A DNA stretch of 64,000 nt. Origin: DATDPM01 sp041498815 (GTDB taxonomy: Bacteria; Pseudomonadota; Alphaproteobacteria; DATDPM01). Below the pieces are notes generated by a model that saw nothing but the letters and a program-made list of their open reading frames with translations, searched no databases and was not told the origin of the DNA. Positions 50,650 to 59,070 of the stretch are shown here, piece by piece. Position 1 is the first letter of the stretch; every line of letters begins with the position of its first letter. The position numbers and the translations under genes are program-made. The DNA is taken from assembly GCA_041498815.1 (NCBI GenBank), contig JBGQJC010000005.1, forward strand, positions 16,944 through 80,943, given 5' to 3'.

Positions 50650-51261
50650 ATGGAAAAATTCGTGAAGCTGACGGGGATCGCGGCCGCGCTGCCGATGATC
50701 AATGTCGATACCGACATGATCATCCCCAAGCAATTCTTGAAGACCATCAAGCGCACCGGGCTCGGCAAGCATCTCTTCGACGAGATGCGCTACGACCAGC
50801 ATGGCGCGGAGCTGCCGGATTTCGTTCTCAACCGCGCGCCGTTCCGCAACGCCAAAATCCTGATCGCGGGCGAGAACTTCGGCTGCGGATCGAGCCGCGA
50901 ACACGCGCCCTGGGCCTTGCTCGATTTCGGGATTCGGTGCGTGATCGCACCGTCGTTCGCGGATATTTTTTACAACAACTGCTTCAAGAACGGGATTTTG
51001 CCGGTGACGCTGCCGAAGGCCATGGTCGAGAAATTGATGGACTTTGCCGCGGGCGGCGGCAATGCCACGCTGACCGTGGACCTGCCGTCGCAAACGGTCT
51101 CGGGGCCGGACGAAAAGCCGATACCCTTCGAAATCGGTTCCTTCCACAAGCATTGCCTGCTCAACGGGCTTGACCACATCGACCTGACCCTCGAAAAAGC
51201 GCCGGCCATCGTCGGTTTCGAGGAACGCCAGAAGCTGACGCATCCCTGGCATTGGTCCTGA
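50650..51261 (+). CDS. leuD: 3-isopropylmalate dehydratase small subunit
   Basis: A 203-residue swivelling-domain partner of LeuC. Motifs include NVDTDMIIPKQFLKTIKRTG, NFGCGSSREHAPWAL and VIAPSFADIFYNNCFKNGI. It lies 5 bp after leuC and 38 bp before leuB, so leuCDB is one transcription unit. Confidence 0.97.
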   Translation: MEKFVKLTGIAAALPMINVDTDMIIPKQFLKTIKRTGLGKHLFDEMRYDQHGAELPDFVLNRAPFRNAKILIAGENFGCGSSREHAPWALLDFGIRCVIAPSFADIFYNNCFKNGILPVTLPKAMVEKLMDFAAGGGNATLTVDLPSQTVSGPDEKPIPFEIGSFHKHCLLNGLDHIDLTLEKAPAIVGFEERQKLTHPWHWS

Positions 51262-51299
51262 TTCTCTTAATCCCTTAAAACCGAAACGGCGGACCCCCA

Positions 51300-52418
51300 A
51301 TGCCGGCAAGCAAGGGCACGAAGAAGATTCTTATTTTGGCGGGCGATGGCATCGGCCCCGAGGTGATGCGCCAGGTCAAGCGCGTCATCGACTGGTTCGG
51401 GCATCAAGGCTTTCGCTTCGAGGTGACCGAAGGTTTGGTGGGCGGCTCGGCCATCGACGCCCATGGCACGCCGCTCAGCGACGAAACCATGGCGGCGGCG
51501 TTGCTATCGGACGCCGTGCTGCTGGGGGCCGTGGGCGGGCCGAAATGGGAGAAGCTCCCCTTCGAACAGCGCCCGGAACGCGGGCTGTTGCGGCTGCGCA
51601 AGGACATGGCGCTGTTTGCAAACCTGCGCCCCGCGATCGTGTTCGACGCGCTGGCGGAGGCCAGCAGCTTGAAGACCGAGCTGGTGCGCGGCCTCGACAT
51701 CATGATCGTGCGCGAGTTGACGGGGGGCGTTTATTTCGGCGAACCGCGCGGAATTCAAATACTCCCGGACGGCACCCGGCGCGGAATCAACACGCAAGTC
51801 TACACCACCGACGAAATCCGGCGCGTGGCGCGCGTCGCCTTCGATCTCGCGCGAAAACGCGGCAAGCGCGTGACCTCGGTCGAAAAATCCAATGTCATGG
51901 AAAGCGGCCAGCTCTGGCGCGAAGAAGTGACTTACGTGCGCGACCAGGAATATCCGGACGTTGAGCTGTCGCACATGTACGCCGATAACTGCGCCATGCA
52001 ACTGGTGCGCGCCCCCAAGCAATTCGACGTCATCGTGACCGACAATTTGTTCGGCGACGTACTTTCCGATTGCGCGGCCATGCTGACCGGCTCGCTCGGC
52101 ATGCTGCCCTCGGCCTCGCTCGGCGCCCCCGACAAAAACGGCAATCGCAAGGCGCTTTACGAGCCGGTGCACGGCAGCGCCCCCGACATCGCCGGGCGCG
52201 ACATCGCCAATCCGCTGGCAACATTGCTCAGCTTCGCGATGATGCTGCGCTACTCATTCGACCGGGGCAAAAGCGCCGACTTGATCGAAACCGCGGTCAA
52301 GAACGTCCTCGACGGCGGCGTGCGCACCGCCGACATCATGCAGCCTGGCAAGGCCCGGGTTTCGACCACGGTGATGGGCGATGCGATTTTGAAGGAACTG
52401 GGCAAGCTTGCGGGTTGA
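51300..52418 (+). CDS. leuB: 3-isopropylmalate dehydrogenase
   Basis: A 372-residue NAD enzyme that oxidises and decarboxylates 3-isopropylmalate in leucine synthesis. It has ILAGDGIGPEVMRQVKR, REltGGVYFGEPRG-type RELTGGVYFGEPRG, SVEKSNVMESGQLWREEV, the Mg-binding DVELSHMYADNCAMQL and GSAPDIAGRDIANPLATLLS. Confidence 0.97.
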   Translation: MPASKGTKKILILAGDGIGPEVMRQVKRVIDWFGHQGFRFEVTEGLVGGSAIDAHGTPLSDETMAAALLSDAVLLGAVGGPKWEKLPFEQRPERGLLRLRKDMALFANLRPAIVFDALAEASSLKTELVRGLDIMIVRELTGGVYFGEPRGIQILPDGTRRGINTQVYTTDEIRRVARVAFDLARKRGKRVTSVEKSNVMESGQLWREEVTYVRDQEYPDVELSHMYADNCAMQLVRAPKQFDVIVTDNLFGDVLSDCAAMLTGSLGMLPSASLGAPDKNGNRKALYEPVHGSAPDIAGRDIANPLATLLSFAMMLRYSFDRGKSADLIETAVKNVLDGGVRTADIMQPGKARVSTTVMGDAILKELGKLAG

Positions 52419-52480
52419 GGCCGCCGCGCCTTAACATTGCTGCGGCTTCGATGACCCGATACCTTGCAAAGGAACCCGTC

Positions 52481-53071
52481 ATGAAAAAAACGTTCTCCCA
52501 TGTAACGCAGGCTTGCGCGGCGGCCGCGGTCGCCGGTTTGACGTTGCTGGGCAGTCTGGCCGTAATTCTTCCGGCGAAGGCCGAAACATTGCCGAAGCTG
52601 GCGGTTCTCGATACGCAGCTTATTGACTATGTGGTCACCGGCACGGGCGAGCCGGTGTCGACCGCCGAGGACGTGGAGCGCGTAAAATTGGTTTCCGATG
52701 TCTTGCGCCAGAGAATGGCGGAGTTGGGAATCTTTCAAGTCCTTCCCAGGCTGCCGGAAACGGGGGCTTGGGAAGATGTTGTGGATCTCTCCTGCTCCTT
52801 CTGCATTCTCGACATCGCGAAGGCCCAGGGTGCCGATTTCGTCATGACGAGCGCCGTGCTCCGGGTCAGCACCATCATAGTGTATCTAAAAGTGGAGCTG
52901 GACAATGTCGCCACGGCCAAGGCGGTCAAGGTGGCGGATATCTCGTTCAAAAACTTCGGCAACGAAAAGCAGGTCCAGGGAGCCGCGGACTATTGGATGA
53001 AAGTGCACGGCGACGCTCTCAAAGAGGCGCTTGAAGGGGCTATCGGGAGCGAGCAAAACAAAGTTCAATGA
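52481..53071 (+). CDS. DUF2380-like secreted protein
   Basis: A 196-residue periplasmic protein. A signal peptide (residues 1 to about 38, ending ILPAKAE) is followed by LPKLAVLDTQLIDYVVTGTG, a CSFCILDIAKAQGADFVMTS stretch with two cysteines, and a C-terminal QVQGAADYWMKVHGDALKEA. This pattern matches the DUF2380/DUF3280 proteins of methylotrophic and related alphaproteobacteria; function is unknown. ATG at 52481 follows AAGGAA. GC is lower than in leuB. Confidence 0.7.
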   Translation: MKKTFSHVTQACAAAAVAGLTLLGSLAVILPAKAETLPKLAVLDTQLIDYVVTGTGEPVSTAEDVERVKLVSDVLRQRMAELGIFQVLPRLPETGAWEDVVDLSCSFCILDIAKAQGADFVMTSAVLRVSTIIVYLKVELDNVATAKAVKVADISFKNFGNEKQVQGAADYWMKVHGDALKEALEGAIGSEQNKVQ

Positions 53072-53131
53072 CAGTCCGGCCGGGACCTTGGGCGCGGGAA
53101 TGCCAAGAAAGCCACCCCGGGCCGAAAGCCG

Positions 53132-53464
53132 TCAATCGATCCCGTAACGCTTGAGCTCGCTATTCAAGCGGCCGGTTGCGGCCAAGCCCGCCATGCGAAA
53201 TTCGCCCATCAGCGACCACAGGGGAAATTTGAAGGTGGCGGGCAGGTTGCGCTCGGCCAACGCGTGCCCGAGCCAGGCCAGGCCGTAGCCGGCGACGACC
53301 GCCAGAACCGCCCCGTGCCAGAAATCGAAAATCCAGGCCGCGGCGAGGATCACGAGGGCGAGCGCGAGCCCCGCATAATGCAGGGCGCGGGTGTGCGGGT
53401 TCCGGTGCTGGGCCAGGTAGTAGGGCCAGAATTCGGCGAAGCTATGGAATTTCGATTCGGCCAT
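53132..53464 (-). CDS. DUF962/Mpo1-like membrane protein
   Basis: A 110-residue protein with EFWPYYLAQHRNPHTRALHY, two to three membrane helices, and FKFPLWSLMGEFRMA near the end. The two His motifs (QHRNPHTRALHY and LGHALAE) fit the Mpo1/YGL010w family, a dioxygenase of 2-hydroxy fatty acids in yeast. The bacterial substrate is unknown. It stands alone, divergent from asd. Confidence 0.85.
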   Translation of the reverse strand: MAESKFHSFAEFWPYYLAQHRNPHTRALHYAGLALALVILAAAWIFDFWHGAVLAVVAGYGLAWLGHALAERNLPATFKFPLWSLMGEFRMAGLAATGRLNSELKRYGID

Positions 53465-53625
53465 GGCGCCCTTATTTTATTCATGAATTTCGGATACAAC
53501 AGCGCCCCGGGCGGGCTTTTTCAAGGCGGCTTGAAAGCGGGCCGGAATTCGGCTTAAGTCCCCGGCCCTTAGGGGATTTTGGCCCCCAGGGGCAGGTTCG
53601 TTTATTTGGGCGCCAGGCGGGTTTC

Positions 53626-54651
53626 ATGGGTTACCGGATAGCGGTCGTTGGAGCGACGGGAGCGGTCGGGCGCGAAATCCTGACCACGCTCTTTGAGCGC
53701 AATTTTCCCGCGGACGAGGTGATCGCGGTTGCCTCCGAACGCTCGGCCGGCGCGCAGGTCTCCTACGGCGAGGACAAGGTCCTCAAGGTCCGGGATCTCG
53801 TCGGCTTCGATTTCAAGGGAATCGACATTGCGCTGTTCTCGCCGGGCGCCAAGATTTCGGCGGTCCATGCCCCGCGCGCCGCCGCGAGCGGTTGCGTCGT
53901 CATCGACAACACCTCGCAGTTCCGGATGGACCCGGAAGTGCCGCTGGTCGTGCCCGAGGTGAACGGACAAGCGATCGCGGGCTATACCCGGCGCAACATT
54001 ATCGCCAATCCGAATTGCTCGACGATCCAGATGGTGGTGGCCTTGAAGCCGCTCCATGACCGCGCCAAAATCAAGCGCGTGGTGGTCGCGACCTATCAAT
54101 CGGTTTCGGGCGCGGGCAAGGAGGCCATGGACGAATTGTTCGAACAGACCCGCGGCATTTTCGTGAACAAGCCGGTGGTAAAGCACAAGTTCACGAAACA
54201 GATCGCATTCAACGTGATCCCGCACATCGACGTGTTCATGGACGACGGCGCGACTAGGGAAGAATGGAAGATGGCGGCCGAGACGCGGAAGATCCTCGAC
54301 CCCGACATCAAGGTTTCGGCAACTTGCGTGCGGGTGCCCGTGTTCATCGGCCATGCGGAAGCGATCAACGTCGAATTCGAGAAGCCGCTTTCGGCCGAGG
54401 ACGCGCGCGCCGCGCTCAAGGCCGCACCCGGCATTTCGGTCATCGACCGCCGCGACGACGAGGGCTATGTGACGCCGGCCGAATGCGCGGGCGAGGACAT
54501 GGTCTATGTGAGCCGCATCCGCAAGGACGACACCGTGCCCAACGGCCTTTCGCTGTGGGTGGTCTGCGACAACTTGCGCAAGGGTGCGGCCTTGAACGCC
54601 GTCCAGATCGCGGAAGAACTCGTCCGCACCTATATGAGAAAAGCGGCCTGA
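53626..54651 (+). CDS. asd: Aspartate-semialdehyde dehydrogenase
   Basis: A 341-residue enzyme of the aspartate pathway to Lys, Met, Thr and DAP. It has IAVVGATGAVGREILTTLFE, the catalytic cysteine in ANPNCSTIQMVVAL, and CVRVPVFIGHAEAINVEFEK. It ends the rplS-leuCDB-asd stretch common in alphaproteobacteria and converges with the glycosyltransferase gene (6-bp gap). Confidence 0.97.
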   Translation: MGYRIAVVGATGAVGREILTTLFERNFPADEVIAVASERSAGAQVSYGEDKVLKVRDLVGFDFKGIDIALFSPGAKISAVHAPRAAASGCVVIDNTSQFRMDPEVPLVVPEVNGQAIAGYTRRNIIANPNCSTIQMVVALKPLHDRAKIKRVVVATYQSVSGAGKEAMDELFEQTRGIFVNKPVVKHKFTKQIAFNVIPHIDVFMDDGATREEWKMAAETRKILDPDIKVSATCVRVPVFIGHAEAINVEFEKPLSAEDARAALKAAPGISVIDRRDDEGYVTPAECAGEDMVYVSRIRKDDTVPNGLSLWVVCDNLRKGAALNAVQIAEELVRTYMRKAA

Positions 54652-54657
54652 GCGGCC

Positions 54658-55689
54658 TTAGGCCGCCGGCACCTGAACCAGGCTCCGCCAGCGTTCGAAC
54701 GGCGCGAGGTTGCCGAGGAACTGCTCGGCGCTGGAGCGCAGCGTATATTTCTCCGCGAACTTCCGGCATGACTGGGGCGAGAGCGTAAGCGCCGCCAGCG
54801 CCGCGGCGCCGAGATCGGCGCCAAGCGCGCCGACGTCGGTTCCTTCGAGAATGTCCTTAGGGCCGCGCACCGGAAAGGCCGCGACCGGCACGCCGCAGGC
54901 GAGCGCTTCCAGAATCACGTTGCCGAAGGTGTCGGTGACACTGGGGAACACCATCGCGTCGGCATTGGCATAGAACCACGAAAGCTTTTCGCCGGTCTGG
55001 CAGCCGAAGAACCGCGCATCGGCGTAACGGCGGCGCAGTTCCGGCAACAGCGGGCCGTCGCCGACGACATATTTCGTGCCCGGCAGGTCGAGGTCCAGGA
55101 ATGCCTCGATGTTCTTTTCGGGCGCGATGCGGCCGACATAAAGGAAGATCGGCCGTGGATCGGGAAGCGTCTCTTTCGCCTGCGGGTGGAACAGGTCGGT
55201 ATCGACGCCGTGGTTCCAGAGCACGAGATTTTCGAACCCGAGCGCCGCCAGCTCTTCGCCTAGGCCGATCGTCGGCACCATCGTGCGGCGCGCCGCCACA
55301 TGGAAGCGCCGGAGCGCCGCATAGCCCCAACCTTTGGGAAGCCGCCAGCGCATCCGGATGTATTCGGGAAAGCGGGTGTGAAACGAGGTCGTGAACGGAA
55401 TGCGGGAGTTCACGCAATAGGCGCGGGCGGCCAAGCCCAGCGGGCCCTCGGTCGCGATATGCACCGCCTCGGGCCGGAAGATTTCCAGATGCTCGCCGAC
55501 CCCATTGGGCCGCGTCATCGACAGGCGGATCTCGGGGTATCCGGGGCAGGCAATGGTCGCGAACAGCGCGGGCGTGACAAGGCCGATGCGGTGTCCCTGC
55601 CGCTCTAATTCGTCCGCGGTGTGGGTGAGCGTGCGCACCACGCCGTTGACTTGGGGGTGCCAGGCGTCGGTGACGATTTGAATTCGCAT
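54658..55689 (-). CDS. GT4-family glycosyltransferase, possible lipid glycosyltransferase
   Basis: A 343-residue GT-B enzyme. The N-domain opens MRIQIVTDAWHPQVNGVVRT and the C-domain has FLYVGRIAPEKNIEAFLDLD, YVVGDGPLLPELRRRY and PSVTDTFGNVILEALACGVP, the GT4 nucleotide-sugar site. The sugar and acceptor are unknown. It lies 25 bp downstream of a PlcP/LpxH-like phosphoesterase gene; relatives of GT4 enzymes glycosylate diacylglycerol, so a role in membrane lipid exchange is plausible. Confidence 0.85.
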   Translation of the reverse strand: MRIQIVTDAWHPQVNGVVRTLTHTADELERQGHRIGLVTPALFATIACPGYPEIRLSMTRPNGVGEHLEIFRPEAVHIATEGPLGLAARAYCVNSRIPFTTSFHTRFPEYIRMRWRLPKGWGYAALRRFHVAARRTMVPTIGLGEELAALGFENLVLWNHGVDTDLFHPQAKETLPDPRPIFLYVGRIAPEKNIEAFLDLDLPGTKYVVGDGPLLPELRRRYADARFFGCQTGEKLSWFYANADAMVFPSVTDTFGNVILEALACGVPVAAFPVRGPKDILEGTDVGALGADLGAAALAALTLSPQSCRKFAEKYTLRSSAEQFLGNLAPFERWRSLVQVPAA

Positions 55690-55714
55690 CGGCCCTCCCT
55701 ATCGGCCCGCGTTA

Positions 55715-56524
55715 TCAACCCGCTTGGGCCAGCGCCGGGAGGGCGGCCGGGTCCGCCTCCCATTGGATGATCTGGAGGTGGCCGTGCTGGTCCTCGGCCA
55801 AGGCCGTGCAGGATTCGACCCAGTCGCCGGAATTGCAGTAAAGCACGCCGCCGATATCCCGGATCTCGGCGCGGTGGATGTGGCCGCACACGACTCCCTG
55901 GAAGCCGCGCCGGCGCGCCTCGTCCGCCAGCGCGCGCTCGAAATTGTCGACGTATACAACGGCGTCCTTCACCATCGCCTTCAAATAGGCCGAGAGCGAC
56001 CAATAGGGGTAGCCGAGGTGGCGCCGGAGCTCGTTGAACCAGTGATTCAGGAACAGGGCGAGCTGGTAGGCGGAGTCGCCCAAGAGGGCCAGCCATTTCG
56101 CGTATTTCACGACGCCATCGAACTCGTCGCCGTGGATGACCCAGAGCTTGCGCCCGTCGACCGTCTCGTGGATGTCCTCGCGCACGATGCGGATGTTGGC
56201 GAAATGCAGCGCGCAATAATGGCGCGCGCCTTCGTCGTGGTTGCCGGGGACATAGACGATCTCGGTGCCGCCCTGCGCCTTGCGCAGCAGCTCGAGGATC
56301 ACGTCGTTATGGCTGTGCAGCCAGAACCAGTTTTTCTTGAGGCGCCAGAAATCGATGATGTCGCCCACGAGATAGAGAGTGTCGCAAGTATGGCTGCGCA
56401 GAAACCGCAACAGCGTCTCCGCCTTGCAGCCGCGGGTGCCCAAATGCACGTCGGAAATCCAGATCGCGCGATAGCGGTGGCGCGAGGGAAACGACAGCAC
56501 GGAATGCTCCGGTGAAAGATTCAT
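55715..56524 (-). CDS. Calcineurin-like phosphoesterase, PlcP/LpxH-like
   Basis: A 269-residue metallophosphoesterase with all metal motifs: SDVHLGTRGC, GDIIDFW, PGNHDEGARHYC, HGDEFD and CGHIH. The closest annotated type is UDP-2,3-diacylglucosamine diphosphatase, but this subgroup (TRGCKAETLLRFLRSH, WVESCTALAE) resembles rhizobial PlcP, a phospholipase C used in lipid remodelling when phosphate is scarce. The pairing with a GT4 gene supports the PlcP reading; it remains inference. No clear Pho box was seen upstream. Confidence 0.8.
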   Translation of the reverse strand: MNLSPEHSVLSFPSRHRYRAIWISDVHLGTRGCKAETLLRFLRSHTCDTLYLVGDIIDFWRLKKNWFWLHSHNDVILELLRKAQGGTEIVYVPGNHDEGARHYCALHFANIRIVREDIHETVDGRKLWVIHGDEFDGVVKYAKWLALLGDSAYQLALFLNHWFNELRRHLGYPYWSLSAYLKAMVKDAVVYVDNFERALADEARRRGFQGVVCGHIHRAEIRDIGGVLYCNSGDWVESCTALAEDQHGHLQIIQWEADPAALPALAQAG

Positions 56525-56670
56525 TTGGCGTCATTATAGAAATCCTTATCGGCGCGTCTTGAGATATTTGTTTTGCTCGCAATAAAACTGCAACAAAACC
56601 GCCGTCACGATTTAACAGAGTCGTGGAATGTTGGAAGATTGCGCCTCTCCCATTAACCATGCTGCGGCGA

Positions 56671-57168
56671 TTATTTGCCGGAGTCGACGTCGCGCAGCGC
56701 TTCCACTTCCCGCAGCGCCGCCTTGAAATCGGCGAGGTCGAAGGTGCCCTCGGTCTTGACCTTCTGGTCGGTCGATTGGAAGTGCACCGTGACCCGCTTG
56801 CCGCCCTCGATTTCATGGAGCATCGATTCCGCCTCGTAGCCCAGGAACCCGGCGGCCGCGGTGGCATGGCCGATGCGGTTGTCGATCCGGACCTCGATCT
56901 TTGAATTCGGCGCCCGGCGCACGCCCGCGGTAATCGCAACCGATTCCGGGTCGTTCTCGGAGCCGAGCTGGACGCCGAGATAGGGCTGCTTGCCATAGAC
57001 GACGACGCAGACCAAGCGATGCGTCTTCGGTTCGTGCTGGCAATACGACTGGACGGCGCCGGTCTGCTTATGGAACGCCGGTTCTTCGGTCGTGGCCGCC
57101 AACGCCGATCCGGCCAAAGCCAACATCAGGGCCGCGAACGAGCAGATAGCGCCGGTCCCGTGCTTCAT
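56671..57168 (-). CDS. Hypothetical secreted protein
   Basis: A 165-residue protein with a signal peptide (residues 1 to about 24, LMLALAGSALA). The mature part has two cysteines (SYCQHEPKTHRLVCVVVYGK) that could form a disulfide, and a beta-rich body (KIEVRIDNRIGHATAAAGFL). It vaguely resembles the invasion-associated locus B group but lacks a firm match. It is divergent from the malyl-CoA lyase-like gene. Confidence 0.55.
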   Translation of the reverse strand: MKHGTGAICSFAALMLALAGSALAATTEEPAFHKQTGAVQSYCQHEPKTHRLVCVVVYGKQPYLGVQLGSENDPESVAITAGVRRAPNSKIEVRIDNRIGHATAAAGFLGYEAESMLHEIEGGKRVTVHFQSTDQKVKTEGTFDLADFKAALREVEALRDVDSGK

Positions 57169-57338
57169 CGCGCGCCCACCCCGGCATTCGGCGCGAACCG
57201 AGCTGCCGCGGCAAATTGTGGCGGGCGCCGGCGTTGTAAAATGGGTTTTCGCACCGCACAATGAGCCGGCGGCCCGGATTCCGAAGCCTCGGCGGGACGC
57301 ATGCATCCGGGCCGGACGGGCGATCGGCGGGTCAAGTC

Positions 57339-58226
57339 ATGCCACGAACATTCCTCGCGCTGCGCAGCGTCCTTTACGTTCCGGGTTCGAACGAACGGGC
57401 CATCGTCAAGGCGCAAGGTCTGCCGGCCGATGCCTTCATCTTCGACCTCGAGGATGCGGTGGCGCCTTCGGCCAAGGACGAAGGCCGCGCGCGCGTCGCG
57501 GCCGCGGTCAAGGCCGGCTGCTTCGGCCGGCGCCAGCGCGTCATCCGGGTGAACGGGCTCAATTCCCATTGGGGGTTCGACGATCTGGCGGCGGTGGCCA
57601 AATCCGACGCCGATGCGATCTTGCTGCCCAAGGTGGAATCGGGCGACATGGTGCGCCAGGCCGAGGCGATCCTGACCGCAAACGGCGCGCCCGCGACGAC
57701 CGCGATCTGGTGCATGGTCGAAACCCCGCGCGGCATCCTGCACGCCGAGGAGATCGCGGCGGCCAGCCCCCGCATCCGCTGCCTCGTCATGGGCACCTCG
57801 GATCTCGCCAAGGACTTGGGCGCCATGCATACCCGCGAGCGGCTGCCTTTTCTGACCAGCCTTGGCATGTGCCTGCTGGCTGCCCGCGCCTGCGACGTGG
57901 CCATCGTCGACGGCGTTCATCTCGACCTCGAAGACGAGGACGGCCTGGTGCATGCCTGCCGCCAGGGCGCGGAACTCGGATTCGACGGCAAGACCCTTAT
58001 TCATCCCAAGACGATTGCCATCGCCAATGCGGCCTTTTCGCCGTCGCAGGCGGAACTCGCCTGGTCGCGCCGGATTATCGAGGCCTCGAAAGAGGCGCGT
58101 GAGCGCGGCGAAGGACTCGTCGTTGTGGACGGCAAGTTGATCGAGAATCTTCACGTCGAGGGCGCGCGGCGCTCTCTGCTTTTGGCCAAGGCGATTGCCG
58201 AATTGGAAAAGGACCTCTCCGCCTGA
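57339..58226 (+). CDS. Malyl-CoA/beta-methylmalyl-CoA lyase-like (CitE/HpcH) protein
   Basis: A 295-residue TIM-barrel enzyme of the HpcH/HpaI-CitE family. Motifs are SVLYVPGSNERAIVKAQGL, the acid pair in FIFDLEDAVAP, AILLPKVESGDMV, CMVETPRGILHAEEI and KTLIHPKTIAIAN. Proximity to mch (mesaconyl-CoA hydratase) at 59.1 kb suggests beta-methylmalyl-CoA lyase or malyl-CoA thioesterase activity in the ethylmalonyl-CoA pathway. The family also includes citramalyl-CoA lyases, so substrate is inferred. Confidence 0.85.
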   Translation: MPRTFLALRSVLYVPGSNERAIVKAQGLPADAFIFDLEDAVAPSAKDEGRARVAAAVKAGCFGRRQRVIRVNGLNSHWGFDDLAAVAKSDADAILLPKVESGDMVRQAEAILTANGAPATTAIWCMVETPRGILHAEEIAAASPRIRCLVMGTSDLAKDLGAMHTRERLPFLTSLGMCLLAARACDVAIVDGVHLDLEDEDGLVHACRQGAELGFDGKTLIHPKTIAIANAAFSPSQAELAWSRRIIEASKEARERGEGLVVVDGKLIENLHVEGARRSLLLAKAIAELEKDLSA

Positions 58227-58261
58227 CCCGGCCCGAGGCATGAGGCGCGCCGCCCTTGTGC

Positions 58262-58876
58262 TCACCACCACAGCGCCGCCAGCACGCCGACGCCGAACGC
58301 GATCAAGAGCCCGCCCGAGACGAGGTGAATCCGGCGCTGATAAATCGTCTCCACCGCGCGGCGCATGAGGCCGGCGCCCGCCGAGAGCAGCAGCCACCAC
58401 AGCATCGATCCGGAAAAGACGCCCGCGACCACGATGTCGCCTTCGATCCGGGTGATGTCGGTCGTGACCCCGAGCGCCGCGAACACGCCGAGGAAGGAGA
58501 GAATCGTGATCGGATTGGTGGCGGTGAGGACGAAGGTCGAGGCCAAATCGCCCAACAGGCCGCGCTGCGGCTCCTCCATGTCCGGGGCGGGCGGCTTCGA
58601 GAGCACGTTCTTGGCCCCGAGGACGAGCAGCAGGATTCCGCCCGTAAGCCGGAACCATTTCTGTTGCGCGATCAGGAAATCGGACGCGAATCCGAGGCCG
58701 AAGGCGGCGATCATCGCGAACAGGGCGTCGGCGACCGCGGCGCCCAGCCCCGACAAGAGGCCGTGCAACCGCCCCCAGGCGAGCGTGCGGTGGACGCACA
58801 ATACGCCGACCGGGCCGACCGGAGCCGCGATCAACAGACCGGCCACAATCCCCTTGAGGAACGCTTCGACATACAT
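58262..58876 (-). CDS. LysE-family amino acid exporter
   Basis: A 204-residue membrane protein with six predicted helices and the LysE/RhtB pattern: GIVAGLLIAAPVGPVGVLCV, RTLAWGRLHGLLSGLGAAVA and TATNPITILSFLGVFAA. The exported substrate is unknown. It lies between the malyl-CoA lyase-like gene and mch on the opposite strand. Confidence 0.9.
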   Translation of the reverse strand: MYVEAFLKGIVAGLLIAAPVGPVGVLCVHRTLAWGRLHGLLSGLGAAVADALFAMIAAFGLGFASDFLIAQQKWFRLTGGILLLVLGAKNVLSKPPAPDMEEPQRGLLGDLASTFVLTATNPITILSFLGVFAALGVTTDITRIEGDIVVAGVFSGSMLWWLLLSAGAGLMRRAVETIYQRRIHLVSGGLLIAFGVGVLAALWW

Positions 58877-59070
58877 GGCGGCCGTCCCCGGTCCTATCGC
58901 CGGGGCCGAAGCCGGCCCGGCGCCATTTGTGTATCGCAAGCCACGGCTTATTGCACAAGTCCGGGCTTGCCCAAGGCCGCGCGCAAGCTTGGCTTCGGCT
59001 TGCCATCGGTCGGCGTTTATCCCTACTCTCGCCCGCCCCCAACCTTTGGGGCGGGAGCGAGCGGAACGCG

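Noticed and set aside
56525..56670. Pho box upstream of the PlcP-like gene
   Set aside because: CTGTTAA is seen once but no second half at the right spacing.
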